A stretch of 64,000 nt of DNA from Eucommia ulmoides (taxonomy: Eukaryota > Streptophyta > Magnoliopsida > Garryales > Eucommiaceae). This document shows, in pieces, positions 46,490-58,866 of this stretch; the first letter of the stretch is position 1, and each line of letters starts with the position of its first letter. The translations under genes and the position numbers were made by a program. The notes beneath the pieces are model-generated. The model saw only the letters and a program-made list of their open reading frames with translations. It ran no database searches and was not told where the DNA came from. The stretch lies in contig CM028328.1 of the NCBI GenBank assembly GCA_016647705.1, positions 45,064,647-45,128,646 of the forward strand. The letters are read 5' to 3'.

Positions 46490-47700
46490 TTACTTACTAT
46501 TTCAAGGAGCCGGGCCTAACTTTCTCCAACCTCAGCGTCAGTACTAGGCCTGGCTTTACCGCCCTGGGCTCTCTCGACCTCCTCCTCTGGAAATTCCATC
46601 CGAATATTTTGGTAAGGGATGTCGGGGTATTGACGTCGGAGGGAACGGATGGAAGCATCAAATCCTTCTTGCATCACCTCGATGCCAATCTTGATCTCGA
46701 GGTTTTTATATTCCTAACTCAGTTTCTAGGCCTCGACGACACCCTTCTCGACTTGGGCCATTGCCTCCATCTTCTCCCCCTTTGCGGAAGTGAGCTGATC
46801 AACCATCCTCGCGAAGTCGTTCTTGTACCTTCCTGTTAAGGTGCACAGTGCTTTCTTATCCTTCTTCAGGTACTCGATCTCGACCTTCTACTTCTAATTT
46901 ATGTTGTTTAGCTTACGCAGCATCTTGAGGGCTTCGTTGTGACTCTTCATCACTTCGAATTTTTTCTCGATTAGGGTTTTGATCTTCTCAGTAGCCCGGT
47001 AGAGGTGCTGGCCTATCTCCAGAACTTTGATGTGGGCTACCACCACCATCCTCATGCTGTTGGGGATGAGTTGTGACGGACACAACCCGAGATCCTAACA
47101 GACAACCCACACCCATGGATAAAGGGGAAATCGCAGGCTGACTAAGAGCTGAGACCCCTTGGGAGGGGCACAATCCAGGTCCTCAAGCTGGGAGATTCTC
47201 AGTTTCACCGAGCTGGGGAAAACATACTTAGACCAAAGTTTTTTCATTTCATCTTTCATCATGCACAACTCGATCCTCTAGACTGGAGCCTCTAGGAGGA
47301 CCTTACAGATGGGTAGGTTGAGTGCCACATTAGCCAACAATGCTTGACCTGACAAAATGGTGGGGGCTTAACTTCTGGGATGGCTAGGTCCTTAGAACCA
47401 AGCTCGTCGGCAAGATCCATGCCGAGCTTAGCCACAGGAACCCCATAAGAACGCACCTTTCTTCTAACTCTTCGCCTGCTAGGGTTGTTGGTCACTTTAG
47501 GAGAATGGTAGGGCACAGCTCCAATCGACTTGCGAGCCTTCTTGGACGATGAGGTCTTCCAGTTAACCTCTTCTTCAGATGAGCTGAGCTCGATCTATTG
47601 GATAGGGGACCCCGACTTGGTCCACTCAGAATCAAATGAGCTATACCCTGGGAAAAAAAAGATATATTGGGGGAGGAAGAGAAGAAAAGAGTACCGTGCT
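46490..47700 (-). pseudogene. Antisense ORF remnant of a Tat-lineage element
   Basis: Minus frames show an acidic/Ser-rich start, a basic patch near SRRRVRRKVRSYGVPVAKLG, a helical region with EKKFEVMKSHNEALKMLRK, and a tail near IRSLRRQYPDIPYQNIRMEF. This resembles the additional antisense ORF of Retand/Grande-type Tat elements (Transposase_28 type proteins). The LTR that follows lies on the plus strand, so the frame is antisense to the element. Fossil, with several breaks. Confidence 0.55.
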
Positions 47701-48004
47701 CAGGGAGGTCGGGAGCTCACGTTACTCTGGTGCTAGAAAATGAGCTAGTGTAAGTGCCTATTTACAGGTGACCCATCTTGCCAAATGGTCGCGTTAATCA
47801 GATGTTGAAGAGCACCTTGATTCTCGTGCTATCAGGCCACGTGTCGTGTATCCGCTCAAATAACAGTGAGGCTTCTCGCGGAAGCCAAGTAAAGATTAGA
47901 CAAACTCTTTTTCTATACAAAGCAGATTCATCCCGAGATCGAAATTTCATTGTCCACCCAGTCAAAAGAAGAACCCTCAGCGTTTCATGTTCCATTTCTA
48001 TGCT

Positions 48005-48021
48005 AAGACTTGGGGGGCAAC
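48005..48021 (+). other. Polypurine tract of the Tat-type fragment
   Basis: AAGACTTGGGGGGCAAC directly before the LTR start. Confidence 0.65.
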
Positions 48022-48770
48022 TGATGTGGGTTAAAATCAACCGACCTCTAAGTGGTTCCACCAAAGTCTGCCAAGTAGATCAACCAGGGACACGTTATCA
48101 ACGGCCTGACCAATCCGGTATCTTATCAGCTCAGCACCTCATCAGGTAGGTCATCTCGCAGGACTAGGATGATCATTGATTGAGAACGTTCTACAAATAT
48201 AGAGGTTCCAATCAGTGAGGTTCAAGTCGATATACTTACCTCGGTGTCTGTACTAATGTCTAGGCCCGCTCATCTGCTGGTCTTAATCGCATGGCCCATG
48301 GACTTCTCCATCAACGTTTAAAGGCCCAGACCCATAGATCTAATTCCTTCATGTGCTATTTTTTTCCTCCACGCGCCGTGATTAAGGTTGATAACCGAGA
48401 TTAAGGTCTTAATCACCAAAATGCTAATCAGATTCTTGCCTATAAAAGGAAAAGGTGAATAGTGTTTTCAAGAGGTTGAAAAGGTAATCGCTTTTAGAAT
48501 ATTCAAAGCATCCTATAATTTTTCTGCCCGAGCTCTTACTTTTACGCCGAATGGGACACATCGAGAATAACCCCGACAGGTCCTGTGTGCAAGTACCGAT
48601 ATGAAGATCTTACCAGACAATACCAACCCAGCTCGGTCAAGTGCAGGCTTAAAGATAAAGAGACTTAAATGATCCAACTTTACAAAAAACAATTTTTAGA
48701 TCACTAGCAATCCTCTACGTGGACTCTGATCAGACCATACTGTTACTCGGCCCATTTTTCGACATCAACA
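48022..48770 (+). mobile_element. 3' LTR of a truncated Tat-lineage element
   Basis: 749 bases, from TGATGTGGGTTAAAATC to CGACATCAACA, with the short inverted ends TGATGT / ACATCA. TATA-like CCTATAAAAGG at about 48439. The 5' LTR is not in the window region to the left, so the element is truncated. Confidence 0.65.
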
Positions 48771-49900
48771 TAAACCACTTGAGATTGGTTGAAGATTAGA
48801 AAGGATGAGTATCCCACATTGCTTGCGGAGGAAAAACTTGATCACTGTGTTAAGTTATAAGTTATAAGTTGTAAGTTATCTTACATTGATTATTAGCTTA
48901 TATCAACTTATAAGTTGGAAATAAAGACAAACCACTAAGTAACAAATATTTAACTCAAATCGAGCTAGGTCGGGATCCAGGTTGGGTTTGGGTCGGATTC
49001 GGGTTGGGTTTGGGTTGGATTCGGGTTATTTCGAATCTTGACCTACTAGGACAGTTTAAGCTTTAATTAAGTGACAGTTAAGCAGTTAATTAACTGCTTA
49101 ATAGTTAATTTTGAATCAGTGCCAATGAACAAATATGAAGATTCATTGGTAATAGTTCGTGTGAAGGTTCAAGCGAACAAATGCCTTTTCAAATTCGCAT
49201 CCATTTGATGGTGTCTTTTGATCTTCTATAAATAAAGGACTTCACATTCATTTCAATTAGTCTGATTCACAACATTATCACTTCATATCATCGCCAAAGT
49301 ACAAAACATATATAATTTTGTGAGAGTTCAAGTACAAATTCAGTTCGTTAAAATTTCTGGTTTCAAGTGCTTGTTCCAAAAACTTGAAGATCGTTACACC
49401 TTGGGAGGCAATGTCCATTAACCATTAGCATCAGTGTGGGGGCGCAAATCTGCTTTAAGGGCATAAAGTTAAACTCTAGCCTCGATCTATTTCGTTATTA
49501 TTCATTGTTTGAATTGCTAGATAAGTTCTTATTTAAAGTTTAATTCGCTCTTTCTGATACGTAAATATTCACACATTCTGAGACTGCTACTTCTTATGTT
49601 ACATAAATATTTGCTTTCTTTCTTTGTTGTTGCCTTTGTTTATGTTATGTTAAAGTTTACGTCACGTTTCTGGTTATATATACACTTTAAAATCTTTCAC
49701 AAAATTTTCATATTTTGATTTACTACCTTTACATGATTAGTTAATACTCACATTAATATTGTTTAATTATTATTAGTTTTATTTCATGATTATTTAAGTA
49801 TTTATTTTGAAATTTCAGCAATAACCACTAACATTATCGTTATTCTTATTTTTGTTGATATTATTGTTGTCCTGCCATTAAAAAAAAAAAAAAAAAAAAA
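48771..49900 (+). repeat. Probable Copia-type LTR remnant
   Basis: ATAAGTTATAAGTTGTAAGTT words near 48855, a TATA box CTATAAATAAAGG at about 49227, and a leader containing CTTGGGAGGCAATGTCC are found in several plant Copia LTRs. A TTCGGGTTGGGTTTGGGT minisatellite lies at 48970-49035. No primer site or coding frame was defined. Confidence 0.35.
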
Positions 49901-49902
49901 AA
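49879..49902. repeat. poly(A) tract
   Basis: About 24 A, in AT-rich DNA that continues to 50500 without a gene. Confidence 0.85.
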
Positions 49903-50503
49903 ACTAAACAAACAAATAAAACTTAAAAAAAAAATTGATTTATTTCTTTAAGTTGCAAGAGAACAATTTTTTTTTTTTTCATGAAATAGCTTTAACACTA
50001 AATAAAGAGAGAGTTTTCTATACAATTGTTTTGATTTTTCAAATAGAGTGCAATCTCAAAATAATGAGTTTAGAAAGACAATTCTCAATGTTTGGTCTAA
50101 AGTTAGATCAATTTGGCAAAACCCAAAAAATACAAAGCCAAAAATAAAATAAAAAATGACTCGAACTAATTCTCATCCAAATACTGGAAATGTGTCAAAT
50201 TGCATGAAAAGATCTTCTTTCTTTATCTATTAAAAATAAGTTATGTGCCAATTATTCCCTAAAGGTAATATTTCCCTAAGAGAAAGAGTCCGAGTCTCAT
50301 TTCCAAGAAAAAAATTGTAGTTTTTTAAATAAATAAAAATCAATTCAAATCTGGGTTTCTTAAAATTAGGAAAATCAAGTTTCCTCACAAATTCAAATCA
50401 TGTTTATTAATTCAAACAAAATCATTTTTTCCCTTGCTCTTCTAGGTCCATGCAGGGGATTTATGGGGAAAATGATTTCATTACTTTGTTTTTTTCTTTT
50501 TTC

Positions 50504-50962
50504 ACTCTATGACATAAATGTATGCATTTCAATTAGGGTCGTATTCCCTATTTACCATTCTACATATATGTCTTTTTCATTCCATTGAAACTCGAATTTA
50601 CGATATGGACGTTTATGACTCCCCTTTATGTCTTGCGGTAATGATGCCTCTAGTATCACGACCTTTACCACAACGATATTGTCCATAGATCAAAATAATT
50701 TGTGGATTTCACTTGACTGTCTCCGGGTCTATTATGTTTGCTCGAGGTAGAAGTTTTGTATAAATGTATTGCCATGCTATTAAGTATAAGTTCTTTTATT
50801 CTAAGAGATGGAATAGAATAATCCAGTTGAAGCGTAATGATCATAGGTGTATAATGCATTATATGTTTCATAATAGGTCCCATTCTTCTACTTTTTTCAG
50901 AAGTCGCTAATAATTCATAGTTATTTCCTTGAGATCAAAGAAGAGTTCGACCCAATGCATCA
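50504..50962 (-). pseudogene. Plastid-derived insert: end of rpl23 and start of rpl2
   Basis: On the minus strand HWVELFF, then [19 protein letters not shown] follows the C-terminal part of plastid ribosomal protein L23. After a short spacer, [25 protein letters not shown] and DLWTISLW follow the start of L2, then [29 protein letters not shown] and NAYIC. Gene order and spacing are those of the plastid rpl23-rpl2 operon. Stops, small indels and an excess of G-to-A/C-to-T changes relative to the sequence I remember show a decayed nuclear plastid insert, with no function expected. The left border (50504) is where similarity fades. Confidence 0.85.
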
Positions 50963-51059
50963 TATATGCCTATCTAAATATAAGCAAAAACTTTAGGGGG
51001 GTGTGAAGTGAAAATTGTAGTTTACGTTAGGATCTAAAAGGACATAATTTTATTCAACA

Positions 51060-51285
51060 GCCGTACTACTTCTTTGGTGAGCATTTGTGGGCTCGCAGCC
51101 GTAGAAGATATCGATGGCATTCGACTGGTTTGCCGGGTAGTTCGTTGTAAAGAGCTGGCCTTCTCTCTCTTTTCACCCCGATTTTATCTTCTCATCTCAC
51201 TTACCAGTTCTTTCCCGAATAAACTAAAAACACCGAGGCACAGATCGCAGAAAAGCCTTTTGAATCGAATATCATATGCTTCCAG
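51060..51285 (+). other. Possible 5' leader exon of a host gene
   Basis: A GC-richer stretch with pyrimidine-rich CCTTCTCTCTCTTTTC ends at TTCCAG followed by GTATGT, a good splice donor at 51286, and intron-like T-rich DNA follows. No downstream exon is found before the Copia LTR at about 51.8 kb, so this would be an orphan or a gene continuing outside the window. Confidence 0.25.
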
Positions 51286-51819
51286 GTATGTACAATCTCT
51301 TGGTTTATGTGTGTAATTGTTTCCTGTTTATTTAATTTAATTGAATACGCGATCAAAGTGTCCATTTGGAGGCCTCGAATCACGGATTTGGAAACCCAGA
51401 TCAAGTGATTTTTGAAGTTTGAATCGAGTTGGCCAAACGGACAAGTGCATCTCGATTTGGATTATTTCTCGAATGAGAATTTTTTGGAATCGTCTCTGTG
51501 TTTTGTATGCACATTTATAGCATAATTATTTGCAAATCTGTCATTATGGAATTTTGATAGTTGTTGTTTCTTGTATGAACTTATGAATTTCGTCTAGAAT
51601 TCTTCAAATCTCTTGTTTGATTTTCATTTCGATATTGTGTTTTGGTGTTTTGCCAAGCGTTTAATGATTTTTGGAGAGGTAGGATCTGGAAACATGTAAT
51701 TGGAAAAATTGGAATTGGAATTGAATATGTATGGCATAGGATAATTTTAAATTCTAACTCCGAACCTATTGTTGCATCCATCCAAACACTACCTTACCGA
51801 CTTAGTGTTACTTTAGATG
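51286..51819. other. Unclassified stretch, no gene seen
   Basis: T-rich DNA without recognisable frames. GGAATTGGAATTGAATATG and CATCCATCCAAACACTACC at 51710-51795 resemble ends of small DNA elements, but no pair of ends was found. Confidence 0.4.
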
Positions 51820-53530
51820 GTGTTTGTTTAGTTTTTCTGTGCCCGAAATCGATCGGTCAACTGACCATCATTGATCGGTCGATCGACCATGGTTGAAAAA
51901 TGGCCTGTGGAACATCTTGAATCAATCGGTCAACCGACTGGTGAATAAGTTTGTCTTGGGCTAAATCCTGTATCTATCGGTTGACTGATGGGGTTTGGTT
52001 GGTCAACCGATTGTGCTGTTTCAAGTTTGGAGGATTTCGTGGATTTGATCTAAAAGTAGCCGTTAACTAGCCCTTTTTGGCTATTTTTTTGGAGATGTCT
52101 TAGGGATTTGAACTTATAATAGATATATCATCCTTATTTGATTATCCCTACAGATGTGGTACACTTATTTTACGTGTTTCTCAAATTGGTCTATTTAATA
52201 CTTTCTATCTTATCGATTTGAGATTGGAAAATATTTGCAGGATCTAATTGAGAGATTTAGAAGCCATAATTAAGTGTTTTGAATCAAGATTGAGTCATAT
52301 TGATATATGGGGTCTATATGAGCAATTAAATATCATATCTTGTGGGAACTAGCCGTTAGATGGCTTATTTCAAATCTATTTAATTAGACCTGCGTTTTTT
52401 ACTTGTGAGATATCCCAATGTATCATTCTATCAAGAGCTATTCAGTTACTGAGCTTTTTGAAAGTCATTATTTTGAAATTATATTGCGAGTGTATTGTGA
52501 GATTATCTTTGAGAAAAGTTCTTGAGAAAGTGTGATGAAATTTTTTATTGTCATCGATCTAAAGTCTCACTATGATTCAGTTTTCATTTTTTTGGTGATA
52601 TCCTAGTGAGATCGTTCTAAGATTTTACTTGTAATTGTTATTTGATATCATTATTGATTTCTTGGATTTTTTGATTATTGAGAAATCGTTTTCTGAACTT
52701 TAAATTGCATAAAAATATTTTAAAATTATTTTTGGTGAAAAACTGAATACGTGCTTAATTGTGTGCTACCCACTTATTTTATAATAAGATTTTGAATTTC
52801 TCACGTAAAATTCTATTACTAGTAAATTCGGGACATTTGTTGAGTTGAAATTAATTTGAGATGATAGAAATTCCGAGTAGGAAAAGACTTATCAATTTAT
52901 TGTAATTGGTGAGTTGTGTGCGAATTAGATATTATTGGGAATATCTATTTAGGAGTAGTTTGGTTTCAATCTCTTCCAGTAAAGAGATTGAGCTTTGATC
53001 TTTACCTAAGGTATAAAAAGGTTAGGTTACTCTTTTTTGTGAAAAGAGATAGGTGTTAATTCTTTCTGAACAGAATTAATTTGTGTGATTTAGTTTGTGT
53101 GATTTGTAGTGGTTCCATCCTCACCGCTGAAAATGAAGGTTCTTCCTTAGTCTGTGAAAAGAAAATTGTAAAGACTGATTCTAAGTATGTGAAAAGAATC
53201 ATTGTGTAAATTTTTAGTTTCTACTTAGTTAAAGGAATCTTAGTGGTTTAGTGGGTGTGACTTTCTATGGGGTTCGGAGGACTGGATTAGCCGAGAAAAG
53301 CTCGGTGAACCTGTATACATCGTGGTGTGCCACATTTTTACTTTATTTATTTTCTATTATTTGGGTGTGCACCTAGAGCTTATTACACTTATCCGCTACT
53401 ATATAAAGAAATAATAATTAATTTAGAATTAAATTAATTATTTCAATTTAAGTGTTGAAAATATAATTATTTGTTTTAATTTTATAACTACCCAATTCAC
53501 CCCCCTCTTGGGTAGATCACTAAGCCAACA
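51820..53530 (+). mobile_element. Copia-type LTR, copy with full 5' part
   Basis: It contains GATCGGTCGATCGACCAT, CAATCGGTCAACCGACTGG and related words at 51850-52010, as in some plant Copia LTRs, and ends CCCCCCTCTTGGGTAGATCA followed by CTAAGCCAACA. The end matches 1-498. No primer site follows, so it is a 3' or solo LTR. The left border is approximate. Confidence 0.45.
51850..52010. repeat. TCGGTCAACCGA-type palindromic words in the Copia LTR
   Basis: At least five variants of CGGTCGACCG / CGGTCAACCGA in about 160 bases. Confidence 0.7.
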
Positions 53531-53607
53531 ACCTGCCCTGACTGCCTCAAATTATCACATCACTCCTTGACTCTATTTAACTCTAGTAGTGAACCCGTCT
53601 CTAATTG

Positions 53608-53612
53608 GATTA
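53608..53612. repeat. Target-site duplication GATTA (left)
   Basis: Pairs with GATTA at 55334-55338 around the solo LTR. Copy 1 at about 576-581 has the uninterrupted GGATTATCTGAGAC. Confidence 0.9.
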
Positions 53613-55333
53613 TGATAGGTGTAAATTACCTACGTATTTCCAATCCAAATTTGTTAGTTTTCGAGTACGTTTGTAGTTATTTTTATATGTTTTAATATGT
53701 TTTCATACTTTTTGTATAAATCAGGTGTGTGGGGCATAAAGATAGGAAACTGGAGCGAAAACGATGAGATCAAACCAAAGTGAGTCGAAGTTACGGTGGA
53801 TAAACAAGCTCGGAGGCTAAAATATGAAACAGGCCTACCGCCTAGCATCCAGACCATCGCCTAGGCGGTGAAGAAGCTGAGAAAAGAGAAAAATGTTACT
53901 GACGGACCACCGCCTAGGCTATTCGCCTAGGCCGAAATCCAACAGAAAATGAAGATGGGCTACTGACAGCCGATCGCCTAGGCAGAGAAATCCACTACCC
54001 AGGCGAAAATCCAACAGAATGTTCTTCCACGTCCACCGCCTACTTCATCGCCTAGGCGATCAGTCAAATCGACCTAACTCCGCCTAGGCGAAGAATCCAC
54101 TACCTAGGCGAAAATCCCCTGCATAGTCTTGAGATATTTTTAGATATTTTTAGGATATTTTGGCTATAAATACCCCATCTCCTCCCCCTTCTCCGGTCTC
54201 TCTCTTGCTCTCTTTCATTTTTGGGCCCCTTAGGCTATATGTAAGGGTATATTTAGGAGTTTTAGAGGTGGAGCTCACATCCCGAAGTGGAGACAACGTT
54301 TAATCGATCGTTGAGCGTTCTTAAAGGTTTATCTTCGGACGAGGCTAAGTTCTTCGATTGTTTTTCCTTATTTCTTTATCTTAGGATCATGTGAGTATTT
54401 TTAGCTCGATTTATATGTTTATATGGTTATGACCACGAGTTAAATATGGATTGTAGTAGGGATTAACGGTATATTTATAAATATATTTGTTTGGATGATT
54501 TCGGTGTTTCGTTTGTGATTGTTCTTCGTAGTTTGATTGTATTTATCGTATTGTTTGTTTATCATGCTTAGTTAGATAAATGGAGAATACGGGGTTTTGA
54601 CAAACCTTGGATTCAGATTAAGGTAAACAAACGCCACGATTCTATAACCTGGTCGGGGTTTGAATTGTGGACAATCGATGACGTGGGGCCAAAACACATG
54701 CTACCTAGGGTCTTTAAGATGTTGAGAGGGACTTCTTCGTTGACTCGAAGTTGTATTATATCCCTCGTCTTACACTCAGGAGAGGTGGAGAGAGAGTTTT
54801 AGAACGGAGATTGTCGATAGGGTAAATACAACACGACGATCTAATAACCCGGGAGGGAGTTAGATTGTGTGCAATCAATGACGCTGGACGAGACTCACGT
54901 GACCTAGGGTCGTTAAGACATTGAGGGGGACTTCTTCGTTTGCTTGAAGTCATGTATTCCTCCGTCTTACACTCGGGAGAGGTGTCGGTGGAGTTTACGT
55001 ACCGAGGTTGTCAAATAGGTTGAACACTGTAAACGTGAGTAAATCGAGATCGAACATGTATTTGTAAACACATTAATCCCTAGGCAATTCTTCACCCTAA
55101 AACATATTAGCATATTAGTGTAGTTAATTTAGGTTATATTAGTATTAGTTTAATTAATTAATTACATTTATTTTTCGCCTAGATAAAATTAGGTCACGAC
55201 AAATGCGGTATTCGATAGTAACGACACCAATCCCTATGGATACGATAACCTGATCTTTCACGATCACACTATACTAAAACTTAGACCTCGTATACTTGCG
55301 AGTGTAAGTAGCGGAGTATTTTACGTGCTACCA
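53613..55333 (+). mobile_element. Solo LTR of the Athila-like family
   Basis: 1721 bases, from TGATAGGTGTAAATTACC to TTTTACGTGCTACCA, flanked by GATTA. It resembles the LTRs at 31403-32213 and 43469-45111. CCTAGG array at 53826-54112, TATAAATA at 54165-54172. A fossil left after recombination between two LTRs. Confidence 0.9.
53826..54112. repeat. CGCCTAGGCG palindrome array in the solo LTR
   Basis: About eight cores, the last lying about 50 bases upstream of the TATA box. Confidence 0.85.
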
Positions 55334-56559
55334 GATTACCTGAGACAAAATATTTTATTGGTGTATCGTCTTCATAATATAAAAATAATTTATGGATCAA
55401 GTATATTTATCAAACACCACTTTTTAAAATATAATATAAAGATAACCTCACAATGAGTCGAAATAAAATTCCACAGTTATCATCACAATAAAACAAATGC
55501 ATTTAAATTAATCAATCAGATTATTTTTATATATAATGAAATACCATACACATATTTCTCTATTAGTCATAGGATCGTTTCACCTCACGATATGGAGTTA
55601 TAATGGTATCGTAACCTGTACAACTGTGCAATCTAAAGTTGTCATAAGTGTCAGGGCTATTTAATATCTCCAATAGTAGGAGCCAACACGTGATATAAAC
55701 CACTATATCATGATGATAATGATCATCATCAACAACAACAACATATATCAATCACCTGCAGGACTTACCCTCCTGTCAGGTCACAATACAATGTCTTACA
55801 GGACATGCCCTTCTGTTAGGACCAACAACATCCCGTGGGACATGCCCTTCTGTCGGGATCATACTATGACATCCTGATTGGGTCGACCTCGCTTGTGAAC
55901 CTTACAATGACCTCTAATTTACGAATTTATCTAAATAAATCTAATATGTCATTAGATGCGTGACACTAAAAAGACAGTTTTTCCTATTCTCAATTTTTTT
56001 CTTAATCATATAAAATTTATTAGACACCACATTTCTTAAGTCAATATTAATTTTATTAAAATATTATAACGAAATGTCAAAAAATATTATTTTAATAATA
56101 TTTACAATTTTTACTTTAAATTAAATTCTTCATAAGTTGAATATATCTATCTAGAAATCTAACATATATATATGTCCGCCTACATATAAACATATACATA
56201 TAATATATATACATGCATACAAAAGGAGAGAAAAAAAATGCTTACCTGATTAACTGAAAGAAAGGAGTAAGAGAACCAAGAAAATGGAAAAAATCATGTG
56301 AAAAAAAAAAAGAGAAAGAGAAATTATATATAGTAAGAGAACTATTTATTATTATTTTTTTTGTTTGTTCAAGAAATTCCCACGGCCTCAAACTTTAGTT
56401 TTGTTTTCTTATTGTTTTTTTTTTTTTTTTTAACTTTATAAAATCCTTGATAAGGTTGAGTTGATATTTTCTTGTAATGACACCTTAACCTCCTATGACA
56501 ATTAATTACATATATAATTCTAAAAACAATTATAGATATTTAATCACCCTAAAACTCTT

Positions 56560-57427
56560 TGACGCGCCCCGATTTTTCAAAGAGGAAAAAAATATCAAAT
56601 AATAATTAAACTTAAAGAGAGAGGGTTTTTAAAGTGCCGATTTTTTCAAAATATATACTTAAGCCGTTTTTAAAAAATAATGAGTCGCCACCTAGCATTG
56701 GGTTTAAATGGGGTGCTAGGTCACCGAATTTTTAGAAAATAATTTAAAAGGCCTGAGTAAAAAATTGACTCCAAAAAATGCGGTCAAACCAAATATTCAT
56801 TTAAAGGCTCGAGGGTCGGTTACGCTCGGGGGAGGTGTTAGGCACTCCAAGACGCACGTCCAAAAATAGTACCTTATGTCCATTTAAATCTAATTAATTT
56901 AAGTTCGAATATTTTATTTAATTTTAAGATCATTTCCTTCTTATAAAATCTTTTTGGTACTTTCATAAATAAGGTGTGATAAATTTTTGGATTTTTTGAA
57001 ATGTTCTCCCGGTATAACCTCTTATTGAATATTAAGGATTCGACAAGGATGGTCTCCGGGGGATTTTATGTGTGTTTCCTAGAGATTTTTTTAATTTAAA
57101 TAGGCAAACTAAAAATAGATGAATAATAATAAAAACATGAATGCAAAACTAATATCTATATGAATTATTTTTTATGCAAAAGCAACCTAATAACATCTAT
57201 ATGAATTATTTTTTATGCAGAGGCAACCTAAAAAAAACTAAAGGGTTTGGTTTAAAAATGTCGATGCAAACTTGATATGAATATGAGAATCAAATAGAGA
57301 AATACTACATGAACTAACGTGATTAGGCGTGACAATAATTTAATTATTTAATAAGAAACTAAAAAATATAAAAAATATAAGCGGTGCACGTGTCATGACT
57401 AGATATGAGAAATAGTATGAATTCATG

Positions 57428-57465
<38 letters not shown>

Positions 57466-58736
57466 ATATGTATAAGTGGTGAAAGTGTTCTAAATATGCC
57501 GTCTAAATGATATAAGAAATAAACATACTAAGCGGATGCAAAAAAAGTCTATTTTGAGTTTGCTTGATTAATTTATAGAAATCTCGTTTTGAAATTTCCT
57601 TGAATTCTATGGATATGAGAATCAATGGGAGATTTGCGGAAACAAATTTATTGGAATTAATCTTCCCGAAATTTAAACGAAATCCCACGAAAGATTTACC
57701 GAGGGAAGAAATTTTCTAACATCATTCGTTTCTAAATTCCACTCGAGTCGGGGAATGAAAACGAAGCCACGGAAAACTCTCTCACGATTTATCGAATCAT
57801 CGGATTCACCTTAAGATTTGTAAGGATTAATTTCTTAAAACAAAGATTTTATTATTTTTGGATTTTTTTATTTTTAATTTTAGGGTTTTGATAACAAGAA
57901 TAAAAAAAAATAAAAAAGAAAAAAGAAAATAAACAATGAAACATCCTTCACCTAATGCTCGGGATTAAGCTCAACGCGAGAAATCCACCCTGTTGTTTTC
58001 ATCGCATCATCGGACGACTTCTTTTTTTTACGAATTACAAACACAAAAAAAAAATAAAAAAAATGCGGATGTCCTCGTCTAAATGCTCAAAGGTTCAAAT
58101 TGAGAAGGGAAAATCTTATCCCAGCATTTTTCATCGAGTCATTAGACAAATAAATAAAAAAATAAATAAAGCTTACAGTAATTTAAATTGCGAAGAAAAT
58201 AAAATAAACTGAAAAATAATTAAAAATCAAAAAACATACCTATTCTAGGCCAAGAATCCCGATACTCGGACTTTTTCTCTCTCGCAAACAGCTTCCCGAA
58301 AGGGTTTCCGATGAGAATCACTCTCTAAGAAATTTTTTCTCTCAATTTTTGAATGTCTCCCAAAGGGTTTCTCTTTAATTTTTTTTTCTTTTTTTAAACT
58401 ATGAGGAGGAGAATCCTATTTATAATAAGGATAGAGAGTGAAAATCCTAGAAACCTTAGGAAACCCTAGTTCCAATTCGACGAGGAAAAAGAAACAAAAC
58501 CTAAAAGAAAAGGGAAAAGAAAACCTAATCCCATTTTGACAAGGAAACTTTTTTTTTCCATTTTTTTTTTCAGTTTTACTTTCTTTTTTTTTCTTTTTTT
58601 CTTTTGTATTTCTTTTCTTTTTTCATTTTTTCTTTTATTTTTTCTCTATTTTTTTCTTTTTGTTTTTAGTTTTTTGAAAATAAAAATAAAATAAAGCATA
58701 AAATTTTTGCGGGACGGTCAAAATATTGTGTCTACA
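56560..58736 (-). repeat. 3' LTR of the Tat/Ogre-like element
   Basis: 2177 bases. The left end TGACGCGCCCCGATTTTTC matches TGACACGCCCCGATTTTC at 63513, and similarity continues to the window end. On the minus strand it begins TGTAGACACAATATTTTGAC. Confidence 0.85.
57429..57463. repeat. poly(A) tract
   Basis: About 35 A inside the LTR. Confidence 0.9.
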
Positions 58737-58754
58737 ACTATCCCTCTTTGTCAT
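58737..58754 (-). other. Polypurine tract of the Tat/Ogre-like element
   Basis: TGACAAAGAGGGATAGT on the minus strand, next to the LTR. Confidence 0.65.
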
Positions 58755-58866
58755 GCGAGTTTCACTTGCTTGAAAAAGATAGGAGATCATGTCATTTTGA
58801 ACGTCCTATTTTCTGATTTTTTTTTTCAAAGTGCATTTTTCAACGATAGAACAAATAAAATAAAAT

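Larger units (their letters stand above)
53531..56559. repeat. LTR-like repeat block, copy 2 of the long duplication
   Basis: Matches 499-1880, interrupted by the Athila-family solo LTR (53613-55333) and ended by the Tat element at 56560. The same Copia-end/LTR joint is present in both copies. Confidence 0.6.

Noticed and set aside
48970-49035. Interstitial telomere-like repeat (GGGTTTGGGTT words)
   Set aside because: The unit is not TTTAGGG and the stretch is about 65 bases. It is a small minisatellite in an LTR-like region.
1-56559. The two LTR-like blocks as the paired LTRs of one giant element
   Set aside because: A host gene and a complete MULE lie between them and no primer site or polypurine tract pairs with them.
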